DNA from: a virus
Direction: 5' to 3' (one strand)
DNA length: 33,583 nucleotides
Virus record (IMG/VR): IMGVR_UViG_3300037587_000539
Coordinates: 1 to 33,583 of that record
How positions within the stretch are numbered: the first letter of the stretch is position 1; each line of letters opens with the position of its first letter. Shown here one piece after another: positions 20,526 to 28,268 of the stretch. The notes under the pieces are model-generated. The model saw only the letters and a list, made by a program, of their open reading frames with translations, was not told where the DNA came from and ran no database searches. The position numbers were made by a program, and so were the translations under genes.

Positions 20526-20614
20526 TCCGACCCAAAAGACACTAGATAGGGTTTTGCTTTAGTAGTTGCGTGCATCGTGCACGGTCGGACAGCTGCTAAA
20601 CCAGAACCTTTTTT
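20526..20614 (+). ncRNA. Nested-pseudoknot structured RNA with intrinsic terminator
   Basis: Four helices fit together. P1: 20548-20556 AGGGTTTTG with 20602-20609 CAGAACCT (one bulged G). P2: 20558-20568 TTTAGTAGTTG with 20590-20600 CAGCTGCTAAA (11 bp, two G.U). P3: CGTGCA with TGCACG around TCG (20569-20583). The six bases left between P3 and P2 (GTCGGA, 20584-20589) pair exactly with TCCGAC at 20526-20531, making a pseudoknot. Six T end the element (20609-20614). The order of strands is like HDV-type ribozymes, but the P4 and J4/2 parts with the catalytic C are missing. I know of no family to name. It starts 31 bases after the tRNA. Confidence 0.6.
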
Positions 20615-20897
20615 ATTGCCCCGAATTCAGATCCAAGATTTATCCTAGCTACACACTTCATCAACAAAACGTGATATTCAAAGCTACGAATCAAAACAGC
20701 ATTAATGAAACACCTAAATATAAAATTACGTTGATACGCGGATAAATAAGCAATATGTCAGGGTTAATGGTTTGGTCAGCCTAAAGGATTTAAAGTGATA
20801 GCTTAATACTGTTTTATATATTTGTATTGGTCTCGCAGGTAATCCCTGACAAGCGTATCTAATGACCACTATTTAAAATTAATAATTGGAGAATAAA
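20615..20897 (+). other. Gene-free stretch with inverted repeats upstream of the 69-aa gene
   Basis: No gene on either strand. GTCAGGGTTA (20757-20766) pairs with TAATCCCTGAC (20839-20849) around one bulged base, closing a large AT-rich loop. TGGTCA in that loop (20773-20778) is complementary to TGACCA downstream (20863-20868), allowing a second pseudoknot. The sequence 20615-20756 holds AT-rich text with one TTGATA box (20731-20736). The structure lies 30 bases before the RBS of the next gene, so a regulatory leader is possible. Confidence 0.35.
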
Positions 20898-21107
20898 ATG
20901 TCAGTTTATCAAGTAGAAGATTATTACATTTATATCAATACTGAATCATACGATAAAGAAGCTATAAAAAACCTTGAGGACCATTTAAAAAACCTTGGTC
21001 ACGACTTTGAAATTCAAGATGGCAGTATAACTATTGACGGATTCCAATGTGAATACGAAGCGGAGACAATAGAACGTGAAATAATGACCCAATTAAGCGG
21101 GCAATAA
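20898..21107 (+). CDS. Small acidic protein of unknown function (69 aa)
   Basis: MSVYQVEDYYIYINTESYDK then EAIKNLEDHLKNLGHDFEIQ. Alternating strand and helix suggests a small alpha/beta fold. The start is chosen for TTGGAG seven bases upstream; earlier in-frame codons lie over the ribosome site. It follows the structured leader. No family recognised. Confidence 0.6.
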   Translation: MSVYQVEDYYIYINTESYDKEAIKNLEDHLKNLGHDFEIQDGSITIDGFQCEYEAETIEREIMTQLSGQ

Positions 21108-21119
21108 AGAGGAATAACA

Positions 21120-21293
21120 ATGAGCATTGAAATAAGCATAAAAGAAGGATGGGTTAATTTGGAAGTCAGCGGGGATATTCGGATCTCTTACCCTGTGTTT
21201 GGAGATAAAGATTCTAGGGACGAAAAGATAGACGAATTCGCAGAGGCGTTAAAGCGCGCCTTATCTGGCGAGAGATTGAGCACCCTTGATTAA
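21120..21293 (+). CDS. Small acidic protein of unknown function (57 aa)
   Basis: MSIEISIKEGWVNLEVSGDI then RISYPVFGDKDSRDEKIDEF. Strand-rich N-terminus and a helical end. AGAGGAATAACA precedes the ATG. 12 bases after the previous gene. No family recognised. Confidence 0.6.
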   Translation: MSIEISIKEGWVNLEVSGDIRISYPVFGDKDSRDEKIDEFAEALKRALSGERLSTLD

Positions 21294-21311
21294 ATTAAGC
21301 GAGATAAAACA

Positions 21312-21473
21312 ATGGAAACTCTCAACAACAAAGAACTTGACGCAGCTATCGAAAAGCAAGCAATCGAGCGTAACGCAAAGAAGGCGAGCAAGATAACCGG
21401 TAATCGAATCTGGGATATAGCGACCCGGAATAACCTCAAGCCGAAAGTGATTAGACTCAAGAAGATGTACTAA
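21312..21473 (+). CDS. Small basic protein, possible HTH (53 aa)
   Basis: METLNNKELDAAIEKQAIER then a Lys-rich part with SKITGNRIWDIATRNNLKPK that could hold a short HTH. The ribosome site (GAGA) is weak. Followed by a terminator-like hairpin. Function not assigned. Confidence 0.5.
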   Translation: METLNNKELDAAIEKQAIERNAKKASKITGNRIWDIATRNNLKPKVIRLKKMY

Positions 21474-21477
21474 AACC

Positions 21478-21499
21478 AAAGCCGCTTAATCGCGGTTTT
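21478..21499 (+). terminator. TTAATC-loop terminator hairpin
   Basis: AAAGCCGC (21478-21485) pairs with GCGGTTTT (21492-21499) with one G.U, around TTAATC. Five bases after the previous stop codon and A/T-rich on both sides, so it may work in either direction. Confidence 0.55.
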
Positions 21500-21517
21500 A
21501 ATAAAGAGGAATAGATT

Positions 21518-21694
21518 ATGGAATTTATACCTTCTGGCGCAACACATAAGAATCCGCTTATTTGTAAGTCACAATGTCAATATGTAAGGATTGAAAGAAG
21601 CGGGCTTTATTCCTTTTGGGACAATGACCGATGGACTAACGTTAATAACTACATGATAAAAGACATGAGTCATTTGATAGAAATAAAGCGATAA
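21518..21694 (+). CDS. Small protein of unknown function (58 aa)
   Basis: MEFIPSGATHKNPLICKSQC then QYVRIERSGLYSFWDNDRWT. Two Cys five residues apart, aromatic-rich. AGAGGAATAGATT before the ATG. No family recognised. Confidence 0.55.
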   Translation: MEFIPSGATHKNPLICKSQCQYVRIERSGLYSFWDNDRWTNVNNYMIKDMSHLIEIKR

Positions 21695-21701
21695 TAAAAT
21701 A

Positions 21702-21710
21702 TGATACAAT
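21702..21710 (+). promoter_or_regulatory. Extended -10 promoter before the packaging operon
   Basis: TGATACAAT matches extended -10 TGnTAnAAT in an AT-rich context and predicts a start near 21717, 21 bases before the ATG at 21738. It would drive the terminase and head genes. Resembles the elements at 2613 and 20501. Confidence 0.42.
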
Positions 21711-21737
21711 AACCTTTTAACCATTGGAGGTGCTTGG

Positions 21738-22052
21738 ATGAGTAACCGAAAATTAAACAGCTATGACGTGTTGATGTGGTGGGGCAAAGTCCTTAACTCA
21801 TGCAACACAGAAGACCAATTCAAAAACGCGCTTAACCTTTGGCCTAAAGTTATTGAGCTAACGCCGTGTGTTAGCGATGCATGGATGGAGATTGTTAATA
21901 CTGCCAAGGTAAAGCTAGGTCGTATAGTTGTACCATTAAAAGTCACCAAAGTTAATCAAAACCTTACTACTATTGAGTGGGAATACCCAAAGACAGCAAT
22001 AGAAGTTAAACGAGCCGTGTTCGGACAATTAATACCGCCGGGGGTAGAATGA
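21738..22052 (+). CDS. Protein of unknown function before terminase (104 aa)
   Basis: MSNRKLNSYDVLMWWGKVLN and LNLWPKVIELTPCVSDAWME. TTGGAGGTG gives a strong ribosome site. It overlaps the small terminase by ATGA, so it is likely a packaging-operon member. No family recognised. Confidence 0.65.
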   Translation: MSNRKLNSYDVLMWWGKVLNSCNTEDQFKNALNLWPKVIELTPCVSDAWMEIVNTAKVKLGRIVVPLKVTKVNQNLTTIEWEYPKTAIEVKRAVFGQLIPPGVE

Positions 22053-22606
22053 GTCAATCACGCCCAACCAAATCAGAAGTCGACACTTACGCCGGACATT
22101 ATGTGCTTTATGGTGAGCAGAGTAATGCCTGGAGGGCCACTTTCCCAAAGAGTAAAGCAAAGGCTGAGGTTATCCACGTAAAGGCGTCAGCGTTCCATTC
22201 TCTTGCTAAGATTCAGGTAAGGATTAAAGAGCTAGAGGTTAAAGTGAGCAGCAGAGCAAAAGAACGTTTCAATATGGACTCTGATTGGCTGCTGGAAGAG
22301 TTAAGGGGTGTTAGAGACATGGACGTTATGGACATCATGGAAGATGACCTAAAATCATTCAAACCCTTGAGTGAATGGCCCGCTATTTGGCGAAGGGAGA
22401 TATCAGGCATTGATTTGATGACGATAAGTAATAGTGATGAAAATATTGAATCGATAATTAAAAAAATAAAGTGGCCAGATAAAACGAAAAATAGAGAGCT
22501 TATTGGTAAGCACGTGAAAGTATCTGCGTTTTCTGAGAACTTGAATATCATAACGGGTGCCGAGGTTACCCCGTGGGGCGATATAACCGCTGGCGTCGAT
22601 AAGTAG
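22049..22606 (+). CDS. terS: Terminase small subunit
   Basis: The 185-aa protein should bind the packaging site and load DNA on the large subunit. The N-terminus SEVDTYAGHYVLYGEQSNAW with RATFPKSKAK is the HTH part of the terminase_2-type family, followed by the helical KIQVRIKELEVKVSSRAKER oligomer segment and a C-terminal beta tail. It stands two genes before the large subunit. The fold call is from motif style and position. Confidence 0.8.
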   Translation: MSQSRPTKSEVDTYAGHYVLYGEQSNAWRATFPKSKAKAEVIHVKASAFHSLAKIQVRIKELEVKVSSRAKERFNMDSDWLLEELRGVRDMDVMDIMEDDLKSFKPLSEWPAIWRREISGIDLMTISNSDENIESIIKKIKWPDKTKNRELIGKHVKVSAFSENLNIITGAEVTPWGDITAGVDK

Positions 22607-22639
22607 CAAATTACATTTTAAACTAAACAGGATATAAAA

Positions 22640-22840
22640 ATGTCACATAAAAACTTAAAGGTATTCGATATTGTTGAGGTTGTTATCAACCCTAGACAAG
22701 AAGAAGCTAGTTTTGCTACGGTTCTGGAGTTAACAGACTACCGCGGCGAAGATGCAGCGCTAATTCAATATCACAACAACTCATGCGGCCCTCAAAAAGT
22801 GTGCGTTGCATTTATGAATAAGCACCAACAAGCGGATTAA
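22640..22840 (+). CDS. Small protein between terminase subunits (66 aa)
   Basis: MSHKNLKVFDIVEVVINPRQ then EEASFATVLELTDYRGEDAA. Beta-rich, like a small SH3-type barrel. CAGGATATAAAA before the ATG. Its last base overlaps the large terminase ATG (TAATG). Function unknown. Confidence 0.6.
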   Translation: MSHKNLKVFDIVEVVINPRQEEASFATVLELTDYRGEDAALIQYHNNSCGPQKVCVAFMNKHQQAD

Positions 22841-24360
22841 TGAGTAGCCTACACTTTGCCCCTCAAAAAGTATTCGCCCCGGCATACAACACCGATGCTA
22901 AGCAGATAATCAGTGAGCGATCATTCTTTAGTTCATTATATGACTTCTTTGTCGATTATGGCGGTCGAGGCGGCGGCAAGACGAAAGACAAAGTTAAATC
23001 AGTCGTGCTTGAGTCAACTATTCGATGCGTTCGCGTATTAGTTACTAGAGAGCTTCAAAACTCAATCGAGGAATCGGTCAAGGCTGAAATAGAGGCTTGC
23101 ATCGAAGAATTAGACCTTCACCACTTCTTTAAGATCACCGAAAAGCAGATAGTGGGGCTCAATGGCTCAAAGTTCATCTTTAAGGGCCTAAAGAACAACA
23201 TCAATAATATTAAGTCAATCGCAGACGTTGATATTGTCCTAGTGGAAGAGGCAGAAAACGTTAGCGAGATATCATGGGAAAAATTACTCCCGTCAATACG
23301 TCCTAATAGTGGCCGCGCAATTGTTATTGTCATATTCAACCCGGCAAACAAGCTTGATTCGACATGGCAGACATGGATAGAAAACACTCCTGTGCGAACG
23401 TTATTAACCAAGTGTAACTACGATGACAATAAACATTTTCCGCCATTCCTTGAGGCTCAACGTCTGCATGACGAGAAAACCCTACCACCAAGGCGCTATA
23501 AAAATAAGTGGCTTGGCATTCCAGCGGGACCCGAAGGCGATATCATTATCGATCTTGAATGGCTTGAGGCTTCAAGGTTTGCCAGTCAACATCCTGATTG
23601 GGTTAAAGCTGGACCTAAAAAGGTTGCATATGATCCCGCTGGCCAGGGCCGTGATGCTAACGCCGTGGTTTACGCTGATGGCAATTGTATTGTTGAGGTC
23701 GACGAATGGGTTAAATCATCCGATTTGAGAGAGGCGTCACGTAGAGCGTTAATGATGGCCAGAACACATGATGCTGACTCATTTACTTATGATGAGTGTG
23801 GTGGTTTTGGTGATGGCGTGAGCGTATTTGTTAGTGATAATGTATCTGGTGACGACGTTTCTAAGATAACCGAAAAGACGGACATGAAAAGCCTACCTTT
23901 CGATATGGACGAAGGGGCAACAGAATATAAATACCCTAAGATGCACATTGACGTGATCCCATTTAACGCAGGCGATCCGATTTTAGCGCCAGAAGACGAA
24001 GTGATAGAAGGAACAGAAAAGCTGCCGCATGAGATATACTGCAACCAGAAGGCTCACGCTCACGGCGTTGTTGCTCAGATGCTTTACAATACATTTAGGT
24101 TTATTAAGCTTGACGAGCGAGATATAGAGCCAACTGAAATGATTAGTTTTGACATTGAAGATGATGATGTCTGGAAAAAGATAATGCGTGAAATGTCCAC
24201 CGCGTTATGGGTCAAGTCAGAAGCTAATAGCAAAAAGAAAGTTGAAAGCAAAAAAGACATGAAAAAGCGCACTGGGCAAGAGTCACCGAATATTAACGAT
24301 TGCGTTATAATGTGTTATGCTCCTGAAGAAGAAATCAAAACCGCCGGTACCATTTTCTAA
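22840..24360 (+). CDS. terL: Terminase large subunit
   Basis: The 506-aa packaging motor. ATPase: Walker A GGRGGGKT (residues 41-48, Lys47) and Walker B IVLVEE (132-137, Glu136/137). Nuclease: YDPAGQGRDANAVVY with Asp265 as first metal ligand, and SFTYDECGGFGDGV with the next acidic site. FNPANKLDSTW matches the PBSX/terminase_3-like branch. It pumps DNA through the portal encoded next and cuts the concatemer. All motifs are present. Confidence 0.93.
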   Translation: MSSLHFAPQKVFAPAYNTDAKQIISERSFFSSLYDFFVDYGGRGGGKTKDKVKSVVLESTIRCVRVLVTRELQNSIEESVKAEIEACIEELDLHHFFKITEKQIVGLNGSKFIFKGLKNNINNIKSIADVDIVLVEEAENVSEISWEKLLPSIRPNSGRAIVIVIFNPANKLDSTWQTWIENTPVRTLLTKCNYDDNKHFPPFLEAQRLHDEKTLPPRRYKNKWLGIPAGPEGDIIIDLEWLEASRFASQHPDWVKAGPKKVAYDPAGQGRDANAVVYADGNCIVEVDEWVKSSDLREASRRALMMARTHDADSFTYDECGGFGDGVSVFVSDNVSGDDVSKITEKTDMKSLPFDMDEGATEYKYPKMHIDVIPFNAGDPILAPEDEVIEGTEKLPHEIYCNQKAHAHGVVAQMLYNTFRFIKLDERDIEPTEMISFDIEDDDVWKKIMREMSTALWVKSEANSKKKVESKKDMKKRTGQESPNINDCVIMCYAPEEEIKTAGTIF

Positions 24361-24374
24361 CCAAAGGATCTTTC

Positions 24375-25739
24375 ATGTTTGGTCGATCAAAGCAAGAAAA
24401 GCAAGAAGCGTTAACCGCTAAATACAATAGCGAACTAAAAGACCTGCTTATTCAGATTAACAGTAATACTGAGCGGTCAAATCTGTTTGCTAACATCCGC
24501 GGCGGCGGGTTTGATTTTGCCGATGCGCTGCATAATGTGTTTGAGGATTTCGGCTATCCATGTCAACTAACCTTTTTCAATTTCTGGAATATGTATCGAC
24601 GTTTTGGCCCTGCTGCTGCCGTTGTTAATATCCCGCCAAATCTATGTTGGTTATCTTCGCCTGAGGTTAAAGGTTCAGACCAATTCAATCGTGAGTTTAA
24701 AAAACTGGCAAAGAAGACAAGGTTATGGAACAGATTAAAAGGACTTGACAAACGTCAGCGCGTTGGGCGCTATGCCGGGTTGTTTATCCAGGTTGGTGAC
24801 GGCAAGAGGCAAAGCGAACCGGTAGAGGCTTTAAATGGCATTGGCAATATCCATAACCTAAAGCCTATCTACGAAGGTCAGTTAGAAGTCTCAACCACTG
24901 ACACCGACGAAAAAAGCCCTACCTTTGGCGAGCCAACGATGTATACGTTTTCTTCGGGCGGCACAGGTAATAAGGATGATAGAGCGGCTGTTGCATTCCA
25001 GATTCACCCATCAAGATTAATAGTAACGGCCGAAGGTGCAGACGATGGCACTATTTACGGCATTAGCGCATTGGAAAACATATTCAATGATTTAATGGAC
25101 CTAAGAAAAATCAGCGGTGCCGGTGGTGAGGGTTTCTATCAGAACACTCGTAGCGCGCCAGTGATTACCACTAAAGACGGCTTTAAGGCTCCAACCACTC
25201 AGAAAGGGAAGGATGCCCTAGAAAAAGAAATAGACGACTTCCTATCAAAATGGCAAAAGAAGTTTGTCGCACAGGGCTTAGAATTCGTATATCCGGACAT
25301 ATCTCTCGATAACCCGAAAGAATTTGCTGAAAACTCATGGAATAACATCAGCTCAGGCAGTCAATTATCAACCAATCGATTGCGCGGCGTTCAAACTGGC
25401 GTGTTGGCTGGTGATAAAGATTCAAAAGCTGACCTAATGACCATGCAGTCAAGGCGAGAAAACTACCTATCAGGGCTGGTGACTGACTTTGTTGACTGGA
25501 TGATATTGCATAAGGTGTTGCCTGCGTCTGAATTCGAAATTATTTGGGATGATTTATTAGCCGCGTCAGATCAAGAAAAACTAGAACTTGGCGGTAAGAT
25601 GTCCGTAATCAATGAGGCGTCGTTTAAATCGGCATTACCGCCAGTGTTCAGCGTGGACGAAATACGAGAAACATCAGGTTTTGATCCGCTCACCTTTGAA
25701 ATTCCTACTGAAGATTTAGACGATGACATTAAAGACTAA
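24375..25739 (+). CDS. Portal protein (DUF1073 type)
   Basis: The 454-aa protein forms the ring through which DNA passes. FNFWNMYRRFGPAAAVVNIP near the start, FQIHPSRLIVTAEGADDGTI and FAENSWNNISSGSQLSTNRL fit the DUF1073 portal family. Some databases label relatives as Acb1-family because of a shared domain; I see no separate anti-CBASS domain. AAAGGA is six bases before the ATG. The end overlaps the MuF-like gene by 17 bases. Confidence 0.85.
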   Translation: MFGRSKQEKQEALTAKYNSELKDLLIQINSNTERSNLFANIRGGGFDFADALHNVFEDFGYPCQLTFFNFWNMYRRFGPAAAVVNIPPNLCWLSSPEVKGSDQFNREFKKLAKKTRLWNRLKGLDKRQRVGRYAGLFIQVGDGKRQSEPVEALNGIGNIHNLKPIYEGQLEVSTTDTDEKSPTFGEPTMYTFSSGGTGNKDDRAAVAFQIHPSRLIVTAEGADDGTIYGISALENIFNDLMDLRKISGAGGEGFYQNTRSAPVITTKDGFKAPTTQKGKDALEKEIDDFLSKWQKKFVAQGLEFVYPDISLDNPKEFAENSWNNISSGSQLSTNRLRGVQTGVLAGDKDSKADLMTMQSRRENYLSGLVTDFVDWMILHKVLPASEFEIIWDDLLAASDQEKLELGGKMSVINEASFKSALPPVFSVDEIRETSGFDPLTFEIPTEDLDDDIKD

Positions 25740-26670
25740 TCAAAAGGCCACAAGGCAAGAGCAAGATCCCACCAATCAAGCCGGGACCAGGGCAAGAGCT
25801 ACCCGCGACAATAACCAGCGCTTAAACAATGCGGCTCGCAAAATATTAGCAGCATGGCGAGATGTCGACGCTAAAAAAACTACTCGCAAGAAAATAATCA
25901 ACGAACTATCTAGCAATGAAACGTTAGATTTTTATGTTTATGATTTAACCTCTCGCGGCAAAGAAGATTTGTTTGTTGAAATATCAGATTCAGTAAATGA
26001 AGAATTGGAAACGGCCGAAGTAACACCGCCCTTTGATTGGTACTATCAGCAGTATATTGAAACGGCATATAGAGGCGGTACAATACAAGAAAACGCAGAG
26101 ATAGCCGTTCTGCTTGCCCTGGTCGTCGGCTCTATAACTATTGAAACCGCTAGCATATTATCGTCATCACAGTATCTTGATTTACTCAAGGCCGCGGTAA
26201 ATAAGAATTATCCACTATTTAAGGGGCTTTCGGAGACCACAAGTAAGCAAGTATTCCAGGTAATAACTGATGGTATTGACGCCGGGTTAAGCAAAAGCGC
26301 AATTAGACGAAAAATCATAGAACGCTTCGAGGTTGCAAAATCATCAGCCAAGCGGATAGTCGACACCGAAGTTAACCGGGCATATAACAACGCCAGGACT
26401 GATTTAATCAAATTCTATCGCGATAATGGCGAACCATTAGCGGTTCAGCACATATCAGCATTACTAAAAACAACCAGAATTAATCATGCGGCCAGGCATG
26501 GTAGAGTATACACACCAGAGCAACAGGATAGATGGTGGGCCGAGGGGAGCAACAGAATAAATTGTAAATGTAGCATCAGGGCAATAGTAGTTAATCGTGA
26601 TGGCACGGTTGCGAATAAAGCAGCACAGAATAAAGTTATCGAACGTGGCAAAGAGATTTTTGAGGGTTAA
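25723..26670 (+). CDS. Mu gpF-like minor head protein
   Basis: The 315-aa protein has the MuF C-terminal module: AKSSAKRIVDTEVNRAYNNA, TTRINHAARHGRVYTPEQQD then WWAEGSNRINCKCSIRAIVV (Cys-x-Cys). Such proteins line the portal/capsid and some are injected. The N-terminal part is charged and helical. Its last 35 bases are also used, on the other strand, by the end of the HNH gene. Confidence 0.85.
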   Translation: MTLKTNQKATRQEQDPTNQAGTRARATRDNNQRLNNAARKILAAWRDVDAKKTTRKKIINELSSNETLDFYVYDLTSRGKEDLFVEISDSVNEELETAEVTPPFDWYYQQYIETAYRGGTIQENAEIAVLLALVVGSITIETASILSSSQYLDLLKAAVNKNYPLFKGLSETTSKQVFQVITDGIDAGLSKSAIRRKIIERFEVAKSSAKRIVDTEVNRAYNNARTDLIKFYRDNGEPLAVQHISALLKTTRINHAARHGRVYTPEQQDRWWAEGSNRINCKCSIRAIVVNRDGTVANKAAQNKVIERGKEIFEG

Positions 26671-27274
26671 TCTCGCCAGCTATACGGATTAAATAACCTC
26701 TTAACGGCTGATCTTGCTTCATAGCTACTTTGTAGACATGGTTGCTCTTGAATTTTTTGTAAGTATCACTGGCTTTTTTAGAGGTATCGAAGTACCCAAG
26801 ATGATTAGGCTTTCCGTTGACGTAGCATGTTGATTTAAATCTACCGTGACCATTACTAAAGACAACCCCTTTAGGGTGGTTACCTCTTGCCTTTCCGCAA
26901 TCGTTTAATAAGCTATTTATTTGTGAGGTGATAAAAATACATGTTTCAGGTGAATATATTTTATTGCCAGATTTAATGATGTCCTTATCAAGTTGCTTAT
27001 CTTGCCAATCCTGTTCAACCATCCAAGATCTAAAATTAGAAAAAGTTAACCACTCCTCGCAAATAGTGCAGCCTTTATAAGTTGGGCTGCTTTCATGCCA
27101 TTTAGTAGAGTAGCAACGCTCAAGAACTCCTAGCCATCTTTTATAAAAAGGGCAAGTGTATTGCTTGCCTTCAATTACGGGCTTAACTTGATACCAAGCA
27201 TCATTAGTGGCAACATTATAAATAAGCCTTCTTAACCATAATGATTTTTTACTTGCTGGAATTTCCTTAAACAT
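26636..27274 (-). CDS. HNH-type homing endonuclease with AP2-like domain
   Basis: This 212-aa minus-strand protein has the layout of phage HNH-AP2 endonucleases: YKRWLGVLERCYS, GCTICEEWLTFSNFRSWM, QLDKDIIKSGNKIYSPETCI and a C-terminal AP2-like DNA-binding part (KGVVFSNGHGRFKSTCYVNG, NHLGYFDTSKKASDTYKKFK). Such genes spread by cutting phages that lack them. It is inserted in reverse between the MuF-like and protease genes, and its 3' end overlaps MuF by 35 bases. AGAGGTATTAGTT precedes the ATG. HNH residues are not fully mapped by eye. Confidence 0.8.
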   Translation of the reverse strand: MFKEIPASKKSLWLRRLIYNVATNDAWYQVKPVIEGKQYTCPFYKRWLGVLERCYSTKWHESSPTYKGCTICEEWLTFSNFRSWMVEQDWQDKQLDKDIIKSGNKIYSPETCIFITSQINSLLNDCGKARGNHPKGVVFSNGHGRFKSTCYVNGKPNHLGYFDTSKKASDTYKKFKSNHVYKVAMKQDQPLRGYLIRIAGEINPQKSLCHVR

Positions 27275-27285
27275 AACTAATACCT

Positions 27286-28005
27286 CTAATGATTTAGTTG
27301 GGATTTGTGAACAAATAGCTTTTCAACGCCTTTCTTGCCTTTGCCACTTTTAGCCACACTTACAGATATTTCTTTTTTCCAAACGCAAGCAAAGTCATCT
27401 GGTGCGGCGTATTCGCTTATAAATACTTGATGGCCAGAAGCGCACCAGTCGCGGCACTTTTGCCAGAATTCAGTATGGTTAAAATCACTACCTTTATAGC
27501 CTGTTGTTTTTGCGTACGGAGGATCGCAATATACAATTGATTTGGTTGGCAGGTCTAGATATCGATACCCACAATCAATGAAGTTAACTCCCTGTATTTT
27601 TGGACTTTGCTTTGTTGCGTTACCCTTGGCTGCTCTGACAAAATCCTCTCTTGCCCTGCCCACCGCAAACGAACTGCCAAACATTGCGCTAAACGATAAC
27701 GCAAAAAGCATCAAGCACTCGAGTTGAGTTAATTGGCTGAAATGTTTTTTCTTTGCATCCTCATAATCAGCACGCGTAAACTCGCTATTATTTAAAGGGA
27801 TTGACTCAGGGTTATCCCTAACAAGTTTTAACGCGGATATTAAGTGCTGATTACTATCAGCCCCAATCCGATTACCCTCAACCTTATCGATCATATTTGC
27901 ACCACCAACAAACGGCTCAACGTACCATTGGCCTTCCTTGCGATCTTTTAGGATAATTGGCAATAAGTGCTTTGCTATTCTATTTTTGCTACCCATGTAT
28001 TTCAT
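27286..28005 (-). CDS. Dam-like DNA adenine methyltransferase (D12 class)
   Basis: The 239-aa enzyme moves a methyl group from S-adenosylmethionine to N6 of adenine. Motifs: MKYMGSKNRIAKHLLP at the start, PFVGGAN (31-37, SAM site) and IVYCDPPY (DPPY 161-164, catalytic), in alpha-class order. It lies between the HNH gene and a 54-aa gene in the reversed cassette, so it may protect the phage DNA from restriction or from its own endonuclease. The target site cannot be told; GATC is only a guess. Confidence 0.9.
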   Translation of the reverse strand: MKYMGSKNRIAKHLLPIILKDRKEGQWYVEPFVGGANMIDKVEGNRIGADSNQHLISALKLVRDNPESIPLNNSEFTRADYEDAKKKHFSQLTQLECLMLFALSFSAMFGSSFAVGRAREDFVRAAKGNATKQSPKIQGVNFIDCGYRYLDLPTKSIVYCDPPYAKTTGYKGSDFNHTEFWQKCRDWCASGHQVFISEYAAPDDFACVWKKEISVSVAKSGKGKKGVEKLFVHKSQLNH

Positions 28006-28023
28006 TTTTAATCACCTGTTTTA

Positions 28024-28188
28024 TTAAAGTTTGCTTTCTAGCCCATTGACTGAAAGCATGAGAAAAGCATTATCCTTAGCGGATTTGTGTTTGTGAGTAT
28101 CCCACCATGTTTTCTTTCTGTTTATGACCGATAAAAACTCATTGACGGTGTAACCTTTACTTCTTAATATCCTTACTGCATCATTCAT
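28024..28188 (-). CDS. Small protein of unknown function (54 aa)
   Basis: MNDAVRILRSKGYTVNEFLS then VINRKKTWWDTHKHKSAKDN. Helical and basic. The start is chosen because AGAGG lies 9 bases upstream; a TTG farther up has no site. First gene of the reversed methylase/endonuclease cassette; possibly its regulator. Confidence 0.6.
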   Translation of the reverse strand: MNDAVRILRSKGYTVNEFLSVINRKKTWWDTHKHKSAKDNAFLMLSVNGLESKL

Positions 28189-28221
28189 TGATAATACCTC
28201 TCGCAATTAAATGTAACCCAT

Positions 28222-28250
28222 ACCGTAACACGGCATGGTTGAGCTTGCAA
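28222..28250 (-). promoter_or_regulatory. Putative promoter of the reversed cassette
   Basis: On the minus strand TTGCAA (28250-28245), a 17-base spacer and TACGGT (28227-28222) lie upstream of the 54-aa gene. The -10 is weak. Back-to-back with the plus promoter at 28269. Confidence 0.35.
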
Positions 28251-28268
28251 TTGATTTTCTTTTAAACG

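Noticed and set aside
20526-20614. Self-cleaving HDV-like (theta-type) ribozyme next to the tRNA
   Set aside because: Strand order matches, but P1 does not start with G, the P1-P2 linker is 16 bases, and there is no J4/2 segment to supply the catalytic C.
24375-25739. Anti-CBASS Acb1 protein
   Set aside because: DUF1073 proteins are sometimes given this label, but position after TerL, length and motifs say portal, and no extra nuclease domain is visible.
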